From Candidatus Hinthialibacter antarcticus (GTDB lineage Bacteria > Hinthialibacterota > Hinthialibacteria > Hinthialibacterales > Hinthialibacteraceae): a DNA stretch of 64,000 bases. Below, piece after piece: positions 9,877-18,949 of this stretch. The stretch covers positions 49,175 to 113,174 of the forward strand of contig JAVCCE010000039.1 of NCBI GenBank assembly GCA_030765645.1. The letters run 5' to 3'. A program made the translations under genes and the position numbers. Position 1 is the first letter of the stretch. Each line of letters begins with the position of its first letter. A model generated the notes under the pieces. The model saw only the letters and a program-made list of their open reading frames with translations. It was not told the origin of the DNA and made no database searches.

Positions 9877-10998
9877 TTACAATTGAGTTGCGTTTTGTTC
9901 TTTCAATTTTGCAACCGCTTTTTTCACATCTTGCGCGCGGTCGTTTGGGCACACCAATACGGCGTCATGCGTCGTAACGACAATCGCGTCTTTCATGCCA
10001 ACAACGCATACCGCCATTTTTTCTCCACCGGGTTCGTTAAAAGCAGTCACATTGTCGCAGTCAATTAAAATAGGATTTCCAACAGCGGTGTTGCGCCGTT
10101 CGTCGCGTCGCCGAATCCGGGACAATGCGTCCCATGAGCCGAGGTCGTCCCATCGAAAATCACCCAAAGTAACAAAGACGTTTTCTGCTTTTTCCATCAA
10201 GCCGTAGTCAATTGAAATATTCGGCAAGGCCTCAAATACGGCATTGAGTTTTTCGCTCGCGTCGCCGCTTCCCTCTTCTAAAATCAACGCCATCGACTCA
10301 ATGCTAGTTGATAGTTCCGGCATATGAATTTGCAAACTATTCGTAAAAGTCGACAGGCGCCAGAAAAACATGCCGCTGTTCCAATAATAAAACCGCGAAG
10401 CCTGATAATGTTCTGCGTCTTCCAGGTTGGGTTTTTCGAGAAAGCGCGAGACGCGATAGATGGGGATGCCGTCTTCGTCGGTAATCGGTTTATTCAGTTC
10501 CGATATTTCAATATAGCCATATCCGGTTTCAGGCCGGGTGGGGTGCGTGCCAATGGTCAGCAATGCGTCTTCTTGTTCGGCGAAACGCAGCGCCGCTTTA
10601 ATGGTATCGCAAAAGCGCTCTTCATCGCCGATCAAGTGGTCGGCGGTGGTCACCGACATCAACAGGTCGCCGTCTTCATTGGCGAACCGCGCTTTGGCAT
10701 GGGCGGCGGCGAATGCCAGACAGCCAGACGTATTTCGACGCAACGGCTCGCCGATGATGTTTTCGGGCGGATGGTTCGGCAGCGCTTCACGGATCGGCCC
10801 GAGCAAATCCTGACTGGTCGCAATCAATACACGCTCCGGCGGCAACACTGGCGCCAGACGGTCGACCGCTTCTTGCAGCATAATTTTTTCATCGCTGGTT
10901 AAATGCAGCAATTGCTTGGGACGCATCTGACGGCTCACCGGCCAAAAACGCTCGCCCGAACCGCCTGCCATAATCACGCCAACTGTTTGAAGCGCCAT
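9877..10998 (-). CDS. manC: Mannose-1-phosphate guanylyltransferase
   Basis: This 373-residue cytoplasmic enzyme makes GDP-mannose from mannose-1-phosphate and GTP. It opens with the nucleotidyltransferase signature AGGSGERFWPVSR (11-23) followed by RPKQLL. Later motifs include VTTADHLIG (sugar-nucleotide metal site), the FLEKP element, YYWNSGMFFW and the DDLGSWDAL block, all typical of GDP-mannose pyrophosphorylases. The length fits the short form without the C-terminal cupin isomerase domain. GDP-mannose would feed polysaccharide or glycoprotein synthesis. Confidence 0.95.
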   Translation of the reverse strand: MALQTVGVIMAGGSGERFWPVSRQMRPKQLLHLTSDEKIMLQEAVDRLAPVLPPERVLIATSQDLLGPIREALPNHPPENIIGEPLRRNTSGCLAFAAAHAKARFANEDGDLLMSVTTADHLIGDEERFCDTIKAALRFAEQEDALLTIGTHPTRPETGYGYIEISELNKPITDEDGIPIYRVSRFLEKPNLEDAEHYQASRFYYWNSGMFFWRLSTFTNSLQIHMPELSTSIESMALILEEGSGDASEKLNAVFEALPNISIDYGLMEKAENVFVTLGDFRWDDLGSWDALSRIRRRDERRNTAVGNPILIDCDNVTAFNEPGGEKMAVCVVGMKDAIVVTTHDAVLVCPNDRAQDVKKAVAKLKEQNATQL

Positions 10999-11089
10999 AC
11001 AAACAATCTCCTATAAATTCAACTTGATGATATCCTACATTCAACTGGCCTAGTTTCTATAGTGAGAACACTGATTTGGGGAGAGAACC

Positions 11090-12256
11090 ATGCAAACTCG
11101 ACGCAGATTTTTATCGACAGGCGTTTCAATGACAGCCGTTTCCACATTTTCGGTTCGATCTTCATCCGCTGCCAAAGATTACAAGGCGGCGGTCATAGGG
11201 CGCACCGGCGGCGGCGACTACGGGCATGGCTATGACAGAATTTTTAATGGACTTGATAACATCAGCGTCGTTGCGGTCGCAGACCATGACGAAAATGGCC
11301 GCATGAAAGCGGCTGAGCGCTCCGGCGCCAAACGGCAATACGCCGAATATCGAGAAATGTTAGAAAAAGAAAAACCGGACTTGGTCAGCATCGCCCCGCG
11401 CCAGCCCGATTGTCATAAAGATATGGCGATCACAGCGATTGAAAGTGGCGCCCATGTATTTATGGAGAAACCGATCACTGAAACCCTAGAAGACAGCGAC
11501 GCCATCATTCGCGCCGCTGAAAAACATGGCGCAAAAATTTTCATCGCCCATAACCGACGTTACACCAAATTGTTTCGTCAAATTCAACAATTGATTAAAG
11601 ACGGTTCAATTGGAACAGTGCTTGAAATGCGCGTGTATGGAAAACAAGACGCAAGAGCGGGCGGCGAAGACCTGATTGTTTTAGGCGTACATGATTTCGA
11701 CTTAATGCGGCTCTATTTCGGCGACCCGCTCTGGTGTAACGCAACCGTTCAACAAGATGGGCGCGACATTACGATCAACGACGCCCGTTTGGGCCGCGAA
11801 CCCTATTTAGTCGCAGGCGACACAATGTGCGCAACGTTTGCGTTTCCAAACAACATCTTTTGCCATTGGACTTCAGTCAAAACGGACGACCATTGGAACA
11901 CCAATTTCTCGAAGCGTGAAAAATGGCGTTTTGACGTCAATGGAACCAAAGCCATCATCGCTTATCAATCAGGACTCGAGGCCGCCATTTGGAATTCACC
12001 CTTCCCCGCTCACACTGACGGCAGCGTTCAATGGAAAGACCTACCCGAACCAGAAAATTGGAGCCTGCCTGAACATGAGCAACACCCTATCAAAAATTTG
12101 ATTCACGCGGTCGAAAACGACGTGCAACCGATTTGCAGCATGTATGACGGTCGCTGGGCAATCGAAATGGTTTCATCGGTTTATGAATCTCATTTTAAAC
12201 AAGGCCGGGTCGCGTATCCACTCAAAAAACGAGGCCACCCATTACGTCAATCTTAA
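11090..12256 (+). CDS. Gfo/Idh/MocA family oxidoreductase with Tat-like signal
   Basis: This 388-residue protein starts MQTRRRFLSTG, a Tat-like leader with a Ser/Thr-rich core. It is followed by a nucleotide-binding region (AVIGRTGGG) and the EKP motif at about 126-128. The conserved His/Asp region (VLGVHDFDLMRLYFG) fits the family's active site. It is probably an exported NAD(P)-dependent sugar or inositol dehydrogenase of unknown substrate. It differs strongly from the members at 2916 and 53202 and belongs to a different subgroup. GGGGAGAG lies 6-8 nt before the ATG. Confidence 0.88.
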   Translation: MQTRRRFLSTGVSMTAVSTFSVRSSSAAKDYKAAVIGRTGGGDYGHGYDRIFNGLDNISVVAVADHDENGRMKAAERSGAKRQYAEYREMLEKEKPDLVSIAPRQPDCHKDMAITAIESGAHVFMEKPITETLEDSDAIIRAAEKHGAKIFIAHNRRYTKLFRQIQQLIKDGSIGTVLEMRVYGKQDARAGGEDLIVLGVHDFDLMRLYFGDPLWCNATVQQDGRDITINDARLGREPYLVAGDTMCATFAFPNNIFCHWTSVKTDDHWNTNFSKREKWRFDVNGTKAIIAYQSGLEAAIWNSPFPAHTDGSVQWKDLPEPENWSLPEHEQHPIKNLIHAVENDVQPICSMYDGRWAIEMVSSVYESHFKQGRVAYPLKKRGHPLRQS

Positions 12257-12305
12257 CAAAAACTAAATATCGACATCCATTGGCATAATAACCGCTGAGG
12301 CTATT

Positions 12306-12884
12306 ATGCTTGGACGCAGATGTTTAATTCGCACGGTCCTGCTTTTGATTGATTTGATAATGGTTTCGTTTATTCAGCGCCCGACGCGCTATTTTTATCT
12401 GAAGATCATTCGCCAGGAAGGCTCGCCCGACCAAATTTCCGCAGGCATGGCGCTTGGCGTTTTTATTGGTTTAATCACCCCGCCCGGCCCGCAAATGGTC
12501 CTTGCCGTCATCATCGCGACATTTGCTGGAGCGAACCGCATCTCCTCCGCGATTGGCGTCTGGATCACAAACCCGCTTACGATTCCATTCATCTATCCCG
12601 TCCAGGTTTGGCTCGGAAGTTTGGTTTCCGGCATCCCCCTGAATTTTACTGCGCCGACAACGATCCCCGAACTCTGGGAGTTGTTCACAGATAGCCAAAA
12701 CCAATGGAACTTAATTGTCACTTTGATGATTGGCGCGTTTGTATCTGCGATTGTTACGTCGTTTGTTTCATACTTCGCAACGAAATTTGTTGTAAATTCT
12801 TATCGTCAAAAAAAACTCGCCCGGCAAGAGCGCATTCGCAAACGCCAAGAAGCCGCGCAAACGCAAAAATCCGCCGCTCAATAA
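12306..12884 (+). CDS. DUF2062 membrane protein
   Basis: This 192-residue protein contains the DUF2062 pattern: FYLKIIRQEGSPDQIS followed by GMALGVFIGLITPPGPQM, then WITNPLTIPFIY, with about three membrane segments. The C-terminus is a basic, Gln/Arg/Lys-rich cytoplasmic tail. DUF2062 proteins are often found next to glycosyltransferases or lipid genes; no activity is established. The stop lies 9 nt before the transaminase start, so the gene likely heads a three-gene operon. Confidence 0.85.
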   Translation: MLGRRCLIRTVLLLIDLIMVSFIQRPTRYFYLKIIRQEGSPDQISAGMALGVFIGLITPPGPQMVLAVIIATFAGANRISSAIGVWITNPLTIPFIYPVQVWLGSLVSGIPLNFTAPTTIPELWELFTDSQNQWNLIVTLMIGAFVSAIVTSFVSYFATKFVVNSYRQKKLARQERIRKRQEAAQTQKSAAQ

Positions 12885-12893
12885 GAGGCCAAC

Positions 12894-14075
12894 GTGTTTC
12901 ATCTTTCTCAGCGTATGGAGTCGGTTCAAGACCCAGTGATTCCCATCATTGGACGTTTGGTTCGTGAAACGCCCGGAACCATTAACTTCGGGCAAGGCGT
13001 TGCCCATTACCCGCCGCCGCCGCAAGCGCTAAGCGCTTATCAAACCTTCCTTGCAGACCCAGCGAACCATAAATATCACCCAGTCGACGGCGTCCCCATC
13101 TTGAAACAAAAACTCGTCGAAAAACTCCAACGGGAAAATGGAATCACGCTCAATCGTTCATCGGCTGAGGCGCGCTTATGCGTCACCGCAGGCGGGAACA
13201 TGGCGTTTTTGAATGCAGTACTCGCGATCACAGACCCCGGCGACGAGATCATTATTTTGGCGCCGTTTTATTTCAATCACGAAATGGCGGTGCGAATCGC
13301 GGATTGCAAACCGGTCTTTGTTCCAACCGATGAAAACTATCAGCCTAATTTAAACGCGCTTCTCGACGCCGTCACCGAACGGACCAAAGCCGTCTTGACC
13401 GTCTCGCCAAACAACCCGACTGGCGCGGTCTATCCAGAAGCAACTCTGCGTACGATCAACAAAGTGTGTTTAGACCGAAGCCTGTATCACATCCATGATG
13501 AGGCGTACGAATACTTCACTTACAATGACGCAACCCATTTTTCACCGGGTTCGATCGACAACGCCAATCATCACACCGTTTCGTTATTTTCATTTTCAAA
13601 GAGTTATGGGTTCGCAGGCTGGCGCATCGGCTATATGACGTTTCCCGTCCGGCTTGAAACGGCCATCCATAAAATACAAGACACGAATCTAATCTGCCCG
13701 CCCATCGTATCGCAATACTCCGCAGCGGGCGCACTGGAAGCCGGCGGCGCATATTGCAAGCAGTTTCTCTCATCGTATAGCGAAGTACGTCATAAGGTTC
13801 TGGATGAATTGAATGAGATTGGCGACCTCTGCACAATTCCTCCTGCCGACGGCGCGTTTTATTTCTTCCTAAAGATCAACTCAAACTGTTCGCCGATGGA
13901 ACTTGCGCGGCGTCTCATCCTCGAACATCAAGTTGCGTTGATGCCGGGCCATGCGTTTGGTATGGATCAAGGTTGTTATTTGCGGCTATCCTATGGTGCG
14001 CTTTCGTCCGAGCAAGCAATAGAAGGAACCGCTCGACTCAAACAAGGGCTTCGGGCAATCATCGGGAGCCAATGA
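12894..14075 (+). CDS. PLP-dependent class I/II aminotransferase (KAT/methionine-glutamine transaminase type)
   Basis: This 393-residue fold-type I aminotransferase has INFGQGVAHYPPP near the N-terminus and KYHPVDGVPILK. It also has NNPTGAVY, DEAYEYF and the PLP lysine in SFSKSYGFAGWR (about residue 235). The closest families are kynurenine/glutamine transaminase and methionine aminotransferase (YbdL, MtnE). It starts with GTG at 12894 behind AGAGG. The next gene, a nitrilase-type amidase, overlaps by 4 bp. That pairing matches the glutamine transaminase/omega-amidase pathway, which salvages 2-oxo acids such as 2-oxo-4-methylthiobutanoate. Confidence 0.88.
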   Translation: MFHLSQRMESVQDPVIPIIGRLVRETPGTINFGQGVAHYPPPPQALSAYQTFLADPANHKYHPVDGVPILKQKLVEKLQRENGITLNRSSAEARLCVTAGGNMAFLNAVLAITDPGDEIIILAPFYFNHEMAVRIADCKPVFVPTDENYQPNLNALLDAVTERTKAVLTVSPNNPTGAVYPEATLRTINKVCLDRSLYHIHDEAYEYFTYNDATHFSPGSIDNANHHTVSLFSFSKSYGFAGWRIGYMTFPVRLETAIHKIQDTNLICPPIVSQYSAAGALEAGGAYCKQFLSSYSEVRHKVLDELNEIGDLCTIPPADGAFYFFLKINSNCSPMELARRLILEHQVALMPGHAFGMDQGCYLRLSYGALSSEQAIEGTARLKQGLRAIIGSQ

Positions 14076-14854
14076 CCATGCAAGCCTTCGGCGTTCAACT
14101 CGATATGGAATGGGAAAATAAACCCGCCAACTTTGAACGAGTGCGCTCCCTTTTGGATGCGCAAGACGTTCCATCCAACAGCCTGATTGTCTTGCCGGAA
14201 ATGTTCGCGACCGGCTTCAGCATGAACCTAACTGACATCCATGAGCCGGAAACGGGCCAGACGGCGGCGTTTTTACGCGAGATTGCTCAAGAAAAAAACT
14301 CGTACTGCGTAGGCGGGTGCGTCGGCATGGGCAACGACGCCAAAGGCCGCAATCAAGCGCTGTGCTTTGATCCGAGCGGCGCCGAGGTCGCGCGATATAC
14401 GAAAATGCACCCATTCACCTTCGGCGGCGAGACCAAACATTACACGCCAGGGGATGAGATCAATTTATTTAAATGGGGTGAATTCACCGTCGCGCCGTTT
14501 ATTTGTTATGACTTGCGTTTTCCTGAAATTTTTCGTCACGCAACGCGGATGGGCGCCAATGTTTTTCTTGTGATCGCTTGTTGGCCGCAAGCGCGTGAAG
14601 CGCATTGGATGTTGCTCTTACGCGCCCGCGCCATTGAAAACCAAGCATACATCATCGGCGTAAACCGCTTCGGCAGCGACCCGAAGTTGCAATACTCAGG
14701 CCGCAGCCAGATCATTGATCCAATGGGGAACATCCTCACGGACGGCAAGAACCATGAGACCATTATCAACGCAAAACTTGACTTTGAACAATTGACTCAA
14801 TACCGAAACGATTTCCCTGTCCTACAAGATATGAGGATTGAGTACAAAAGATAA
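14072..14854 (+). CDS. Carbon-nitrogen hydrolase, omega-amidase type (YafV/Nit2-like)
   Basis: This 260-residue cytoplasmic enzyme has the nitrilase superfamily triad: E43 (LPEMFATGF), K111 (YTKMHPF) and C145 (FICYDLRFPEIF). The GFSM and FGGE segments are typical of omega-amidases that hydrolyse 2-oxoglutaramate and 2-oxosuccinamate to the oxo acids and ammonia. The ATG at 14072 overlaps the transaminase stop (ATGA). An upstream in-frame ATG would read through the transaminase and is rejected. The context strongly suggests that it removes the oxo-amide product made by the neighbouring transaminase. Confidence 0.88.
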   Translation: MTMQAFGVQLDMEWENKPANFERVRSLLDAQDVPSNSLIVLPEMFATGFSMNLTDIHEPETGQTAAFLREIAQEKNSYCVGGCVGMGNDAKGRNQALCFDPSGAEVARYTKMHPFTFGGETKHYTPGDEINLFKWGEFTVAPFICYDLRFPEIFRHATRMGANVFLVIACWPQAREAHWMLLLRARAIENQAYIIGVNRFGSDPKLQYSGRSQIIDPMGNILTDGKNHETIINAKLDFEQLTQYRNDFPVLQDMRIEYKR

Positions 14855-15024
14855 GCACTAACAAACGAAGCCGTGGGGGACGGCGCTGCAAGCGCCAGGG
14901 GGATCAGTTTTGTAAGGCGGGATGAATAAAATGAATCCCACCATCGGATTTCAAAAAGTTTTTATTGGTGGGTTTCGCTGCGCTCAACGCCACCCTACTT
15001 GAAACGCATTCTTGATTCGGCAAA
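14855..15024. other. Intergenic stretch with hairpins between convergent genes
   Basis: No gene is seen. GGCGCT-GCA-AGCGCC forms a short hairpin at 14882-14896. CCCACC (14937-14942) can pair with GGTGGG (14967-14972), and GGTGG with CCACC further on. The stretch around GTTTCGCTGCGCTCAACG resembles short interspersed sequences common in bacterial intergenic DNA. Either hairpin could aid termination, but neither has a T run. Confidence 0.4.
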
Positions 15025-16206
15025 TCACTTCCCAGCCGCCGCGTTCAGTTGCATCGCTTTTGTTAATTCTTCATCCAAAATCAAGCGACCGTCTTCTTTA
15101 TTGAAGAACCCAAACCCGCCGTCGAGTTCCCACTTGCACCAGCCGACTCCATGCTTTTCAAACGCATCAATCAAATCACGGTGCCAAGCCAATAAACTTT
15201 GGCGCGGCGCAAAATTACGATATGCGCCAAATTCATTACATGTGACGACAGCGTTATATTTCTTCGCCCATTGCGCGGCTATAGAAATTTCCTCATTGAT
15301 CTTCTCTGCGTTCCATCGCTGTTTTCCATAATCAATCAGAGTGTCTTTTGATTTTTGATTGTCAACTAATTTCACTGCCTTTTCTAACAATTGAGGAGAC
15401 GACGGATACGGAACTTCGCGCATCGGTCTGACATGCTCACTCGTCCAACTGGCGCCCTGGTGAGTCAATGGAAACGGCTCATAAAAATGAAAGTTGTACA
15501 CAATGTTTGGGTCATCAAGCGGTTTGAGTTTAACAAACGTGTGCAGGTTCGACCAATGAGCGCAGGTCGCAAGAATTGTGTGTTGAGGAGCGTTCTTTCG
15601 AATCGCTGATACTAGGCGGTTTTGAATGGGAACCCAGTCTTCAGTATGACCAACAAACGTTGGCTCATTCATCGGCTCAATGAATACATAATCAGGATCA
15701 AACTGACTGAGGTGTTTTGCGAACGACGACCAAAAGTCGATAAAGGTTTTCACAAATTCAGGATCATGCTCAATCGGCCCTGAATAATTGCTGCTCTCGC
15801 CTTCGAGTTTAATGTGATGCAGATCAATGATGACGCCTAACTTGCGCTTGATGAAAACCTCAATTCCTTGATCCAGGAGTTTCAATGAACGCTGGTTGAG
15901 TTTGTCTGGCTCTTGGGCGTCATAAATTGTTTTCCATTGAATCGGGATGCGCACATGCTTAAAGCCGACAGCTTGGATTAAGTCGAGGTCTTGATGGCTT
16001 ACGCGTTCTGTTAACGCGGGCGCAGGTTCCGGCCCCAGCCATAACCATCGAGGGATGTTGATTCCCTTTGATAGACGCTCCACCCGTTCCGGCGCGACTC
16101 CCTCGGCACTTTCAGCAGAGTAAGCGCTCATCAAATACAGAGCGAAGATTGTTGTAAGTATGAGTAAAAACGCAAAAAATTTCTGGACGGCGCTTAATTC
16201 ATTCAT
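15025..16206 (-). CDS. Secreted glycoside hydrolase family 5 (endoglucanase-like)
   Basis: This 393-residue protein has an N-terminal signal or anchor segment (about 8-30). A GH5 (beta/alpha)8 barrel follows. Seen motifs are VRIPIQW, GVIIDLHH, the acid/base Glu E181 in EPMNEPT, NFHFYEPF, and the nucleophile E325 in TCNEFG. GH5 enzymes cut beta-1,4-glucans, mannans and related polymers with retention; the exact substrate is not clear. The enzyme is probably periplasmic or surface-attached. It has its own upstream region, and its 3' end faces the amidase operon. Confidence 0.92.
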   Translation of the reverse strand: MNELSAVQKFFAFLLILTTIFALYLMSAYSAESAEGVAPERVERLSKGINIPRWLWLGPEPAPALTERVSHQDLDLIQAVGFKHVRIPIQWKTIYDAQEPDKLNQRSLKLLDQGIEVFIKRKLGVIIDLHHIKLEGESSNYSGPIEHDPEFVKTFIDFWSSFAKHLSQFDPDYVFIEPMNEPTFVGHTEDWVPIQNRLVSAIRKNAPQHTILATCAHWSNLHTFVKLKPLDDPNIVYNFHFYEPFPLTHQGASWTSEHVRPMREVPYPSSPQLLEKAVKLVDNQKSKDTLIDYGKQRWNAEKINEEISIAAQWAKKYNAVVTCNEFGAYRNFAPRQSLLAWHRDLIDAFEKHGVGWCKWELDGGFGFFNKEDGRLILDEELTKAMQLNAAAGK

Positions 16207-16309
16207 GGTGCAATTCCCCCCGGAGGCGCGGATGAATGTCGTTAATCAACGGTTGTTCATTTCTACACTATCAAAAGGGTAGTCAATTTGCAATGAGAAA
16301 TAAAAATGC

Positions 16310-16338
16310 TAGATATTACAAAGCATTCCCTTTATAAT
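16310..16338 (+). promoter_or_regulatory. Candidate sigma-70 promoter of the cold-shock gene
   Basis: TATAAT at 16333-16338 with a weak -35 (TAGATA, 16310-16315) at 17-bp spacing. It would give a leader of about 115 nt before the start at 16460, a length typical of cold-shock mRNAs. Confidence 0.45.
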
Positions 16339-16459
16339 ATCAGCGTTTTTCGCGAACTTCCTACCAAATTGTAGGATACATGGGGTTGGAATCCAATCGT
16401 CTGACCCGGGAAGTTTTGCGAGGGGGAAATTGATTTCAGCAACACAAGGAGATGGAGTA

Positions 16460-16672
16460 ATGACGGCAACTGGTAGAGTCAAATGGTTTAATGAGCAAAA
16501 AGGCTATGGTTTCATTGAGCAAGAAGGGGGGCAAGATATCTTTGTCCACTACACGGGCATCAATGGAGATGGGTTCAAAAACCTCTACGAAGGCCAAATG
16601 GTTCAGTTTGAGGTTACCGAGGGCGAAAAAGGCCCCAAAGCGATTAATGTCGCCGGCGCGAACGGCGAATAG
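16460..16672 (+). CDS. Cold-shock domain protein (CspA family)
   Basis: This 70-residue single OB-fold protein has the RNA-binding motifs KGYGFI (RNP1) and DIFVHY (RNP2) and starts [12 protein letters not shown], the standard CSP opening. It acts as an RNA chaperone or transcription antiterminator in the cytoplasm. The ATG at 16460 is chosen because the family starts there and GGAG lies just upstream; an in-frame ATT-preceded longer start at 16430 is unlikely. The long leader and strong terminator mark it as a single-gene unit. Confidence 0.96.
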   Translation: MTATGRVKWFNEQKGYGFIEQEGGQDIFVHYTGINGDGFKNLYEGQMVQFEVTEGEKGPKAINVAGANGE

Positions 16673-16693
16673 TTTAACAAGCAATCACCCTGA

Positions 16694-16722
16694 AACGCCC
16701 GCTCAATTCGCGGGCGTTTTTT
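16694..16722 (+). terminator. Rho-independent terminator after the cold-shock gene
   Basis: AACGCCCGC (16694-16702) pairs perfectly with GCGGGCGTT (16710-16718), followed by a T run. Confidence 0.92.
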
Positions 16723-16858
16723 ATATCCATTTTTTTATTCTCCTCATAAAAAACATGCTTTAATACGTCTCTAACATTCCGTTCTTAAAGTGCGCTCTAA
16801 CTGAATTTGCATCCGAACGATTTGTCTAAACATTCAATTATTTTAAGGTGACTTTTAT

Positions 16859-18178
16859 ATGAGCAAGCCCAAAGGGGCTGTAACGGCCTGGTTGGAACGG
16901 TCTCCGAATTTTGTCTTTGTCCTTTACGCCATCATTGCTTCATTCAGCGTTTATTTTTGCATGTACGCCTTACGCAAGCCCTGGTCAGCCGCAACCTTTG
17001 ACAGCGCGGGTTGGGAAGCCTTCAAGTATTGGGCGGGCGTCAGCCAAATTCTTGGTTACGCGCTTTCAAAATTCGTCGGCATTAAAATTTGTTCTGAAAT
17101 CAGCCACGCAAAACGGGCCATCTCCATCATTGGCTTTATCTTTATGGCCGAACTGGCTCTATTTCTATTTGCCGTTGTTCCTGGAAATTTTAAAATCGTC
17201 GCCATCTTTCTAAACGGCATCCCCTTGGGCATGATCTGGGGTCTGGTGGTCAGTTTTCTCGAAGGCCGCCGTACCTCCGAACTTTTGCTGGCCGGTTTAA
17301 GCTGCTCCTTTATCGTATCCAGCGGCATGGTAAAAGACTTTGGACGTTGGCTCATGATGACTTGGAGCGTCTCCGATTATTGGATGCCCTTCGTAACGGG
17401 CCTATTTTTTCTGGGGCCGCTGGTATTTTTTGTTTGGATGCTCAGCCAGCTGCCGGACCCAAACCCCATTGATGAAGATGAACGCACCCGTCGCGCTCCA
17501 ATGAACGCGCAACAGCGAATTGAGTTTTTCAAATCATTTCTGCCTGGAATGGCGATGCTCTTAATCGCCTATTTCTTCTTGACCGCTTACCGCGACTACC
17601 GCGACACATTCGGCATCGAAGTCTTCATCACAATGGGATACGAAGATCAGTCCGGCTTGTTCACCCGGGCCGACCTGCCTGTCGCGTTCGGCGTCTTAGC
17701 GGCTTTAGGAGCGCTCAATTTCATCAAGAACAACAAATGGGGATTGATCGGCGCCTACTTCATCATGGCTGGCGGAACCGCGCTGCTCGGTGTTGGCACT
17801 CTATTATATGATATGAAAATTATTTCAGGCTTGACCTGGATGACCCTGACCGGGCTAGGGTCATACCTCGCGTACGTCCCCTACGGTTCGGTGTTATTCG
17901 ACCGCACAATTGCCCACACCAAAATTGTCGGAACGTCCGTCTTTGCGATCTATGTTGCAGACGCCTGCGGATATACGGGCTCCATTGCGACTATGATCGC
18001 TGATTACTATGTTTTCCAAGAGATGAAACACTTCGAGTTCTTTCACGCCTTCACCTATTTTATGTGCATTTTAGGCACGGTTCTCTTACTCTGTAGTTGC
18101 GCCTATTTCATTCGACGCAGCGAAACCATCCGAAAAAGTGATCTAGTCATTCAAGACGCTTCCCTACCGAAAGCGTAA
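16859..18178 (+). CDS. DUF5690 family transporter (MFS-like)
   Basis: This 439-residue protein has about twelve membrane segments. The N-terminus (FVLYAIIASFSVYFCMYALRKPW) is characteristic of the DUF5690 family, an MFS-related group widespread in Bacteroidetes and Planctomycetes. Between segments 6 and 7 there is a hydrophilic loop (PDPNPIDEDERTRRAP). The substrate is unknown; related proteins resemble glycerol-3-phosphate or hexose-phosphate antiporters. TAAGGTGA lies before the ATG. No partner gene is adjacent, and a hairpin follows the stop. Confidence 0.85.
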   Translation: MSKPKGAVTAWLERSPNFVFVLYAIIASFSVYFCMYALRKPWSAATFDSAGWEAFKYWAGVSQILGYALSKFVGIKICSEISHAKRAISIIGFIFMAELALFLFAVVPGNFKIVAIFLNGIPLGMIWGLVVSFLEGRRTSELLLAGLSCSFIVSSGMVKDFGRWLMMTWSVSDYWMPFVTGLFFLGPLVFFVWMLSQLPDPNPIDEDERTRRAPMNAQQRIEFFKSFLPGMAMLLIAYFFLTAYRDYRDTFGIEVFITMGYEDQSGLFTRADLPVAFGVLAALGALNFIKNNKWGLIGAYFIMAGGTALLGVGTLLYDMKIISGLTWMTLTGLGSYLAYVPYGSVLFDRTIAHTKIVGTSVFAIYVADACGYTGSIATMIADYYVFQEMKHFEFFHAFTYFMCILGTVLLLCSCAYFIRRSETIRKSDLVIQDASLPKA

Positions 18179-18193
18179 TGTTATATTACGCTT

Positions 18194-18228
18194 GGTGAAA
18201 TCTCTGCAAACTTTCACCTACTTTTTTG
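18194..18228 (+). terminator. Terminator-like hairpin after the DUF5690 gene
   Basis: GGTGAAA (18194-18200) pairs with TTTCACC (18212-18218), then TAC and six T. Confidence 0.65.
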
Positions 18229-18262
18229 CTTAAATCATTTAACCTTCCGGGCCTTCTATCCG

Positions 18263-18281
18263 ATAACTATGTTGTAGTTAT
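18263..18281 (+). promoter_or_regulatory. Inverted repeat upstream of the TPR gene
   Basis: ATAACTA-TGTTG-TAGTTAT, a perfect 7-bp inverted repeat about 38 bp before the start codon. It is followed by an AT-rich stretch that could contain the promoter, so an operator or a short leader hairpin is possible. Confidence 0.35.
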
Positions 18282-18318
18282 TTTATTTTAGAGGGCGACG
18301 AAACAGGGAGGTTTCACC

Positions 18319-18774
18319 ATGATGAATCCATTGGATGGACGATGGACAGTTGCAGACGTTTATGAACACACAGGCCTTAACTGCCACATGCTGGGCGATT
18401 TAGAAGACGCAAAAGTTATGCTCACTTCCGCAGTCGAACACGGCGAACAAGATAACGATGACGCCGAATTTTTGGTAAGTAAGTATCACAATCTTGCTGT
18501 CATCTACTTTGAACTCAATGACTTCAAGACGTCTGATGAGTATTTTCACAATGCGCTTCAATGCTTTGTGGACAACCCAAATATGGACCCGGAAAAACTG
18601 GCATTGCTGCTGAATAACTACTCACTTTTGATGGACCGACGCAAAGATTCGGTTCTTTCAGAAGCATTCAGCATCTGTGCGGAGTTCGTCAGTTCGACTT
18701 GGTTCGCTTCACAAGAAAACGAATCCTTCATCACCAGCAAGCCAGTCACTGTATCACTGATGAACGTAGCATAA
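18319..18774 (+). CDS. Tetratricopeptide-repeat protein
   Basis: This 151-residue soluble protein is built largely of TPR-like helix pairs. HNLAVIYFELNDFKTSDEYFHNAL matches the TPR consensus, with a weaker copy at LNCHMLGDLEDAKVMLTSAV. TPRs mediate protein contacts; no partner is suggested by the neighbours. GGGAGG lies 7 nt before the first of two adjacent ATG codons. The gene stands alone, with an inverted repeat upstream and a strong terminator downstream. Confidence 0.75.
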   Translation: MMNPLDGRWTVADVYEHTGLNCHMLGDLEDAKVMLTSAVEHGEQDNDDAEFLVSKYHNLAVIYFELNDFKTSDEYFHNALQCFVDNPNMDPEKLALLLNNYSLLMDRRKDSVLSEAFSICAEFVSSTWFASQENESFITSKPVTVSLMNVA

Positions 18775-18800
18775 ATCAGAAACGAATCGTCTTTAAGCAA

Positions 18801-18834
18801 AGAGGGCGCACAGAATTACGGTGCGCCCTCTTTC
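18801..18834 (+). terminator. Rho-independent terminator after the TPR gene
   Basis: AGAGGGCGCAC (18801-18811) pairs perfectly with GTGCGCCCTCT (18821-18831), followed by T-rich sequence. Confidence 0.9.
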
Positions 18835-18917
18835 TATAATTTCGGGGTTTATTGTGGTTCATCCGGTAAGTGAATATTTATATTGATGGATGGCCATGAT
18901 TTTGATTACGAAAACGT

Positions 18918-18946
18918 ATTTCGGCATTTCAAAAATTGCCAACCCA
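18918..18946 (+). repeat. Probable remnant of the 24.5-kb repeat
   Basis: ATTTCGGC..TTCAAAAATTG.CAA.CCAA matches the left part of the repeat unit at 24472 with about 4 differences in 29 bases. The palindromic part of the unit is not recognisable here. Confidence 0.4.
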
Positions 18947-18949
18947 AAC

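Noticed and set aside
14937..14995. Mobile element in the intergenic hairpins
   Set aside because: Short arms, no direct repeats and no second copy in the window.
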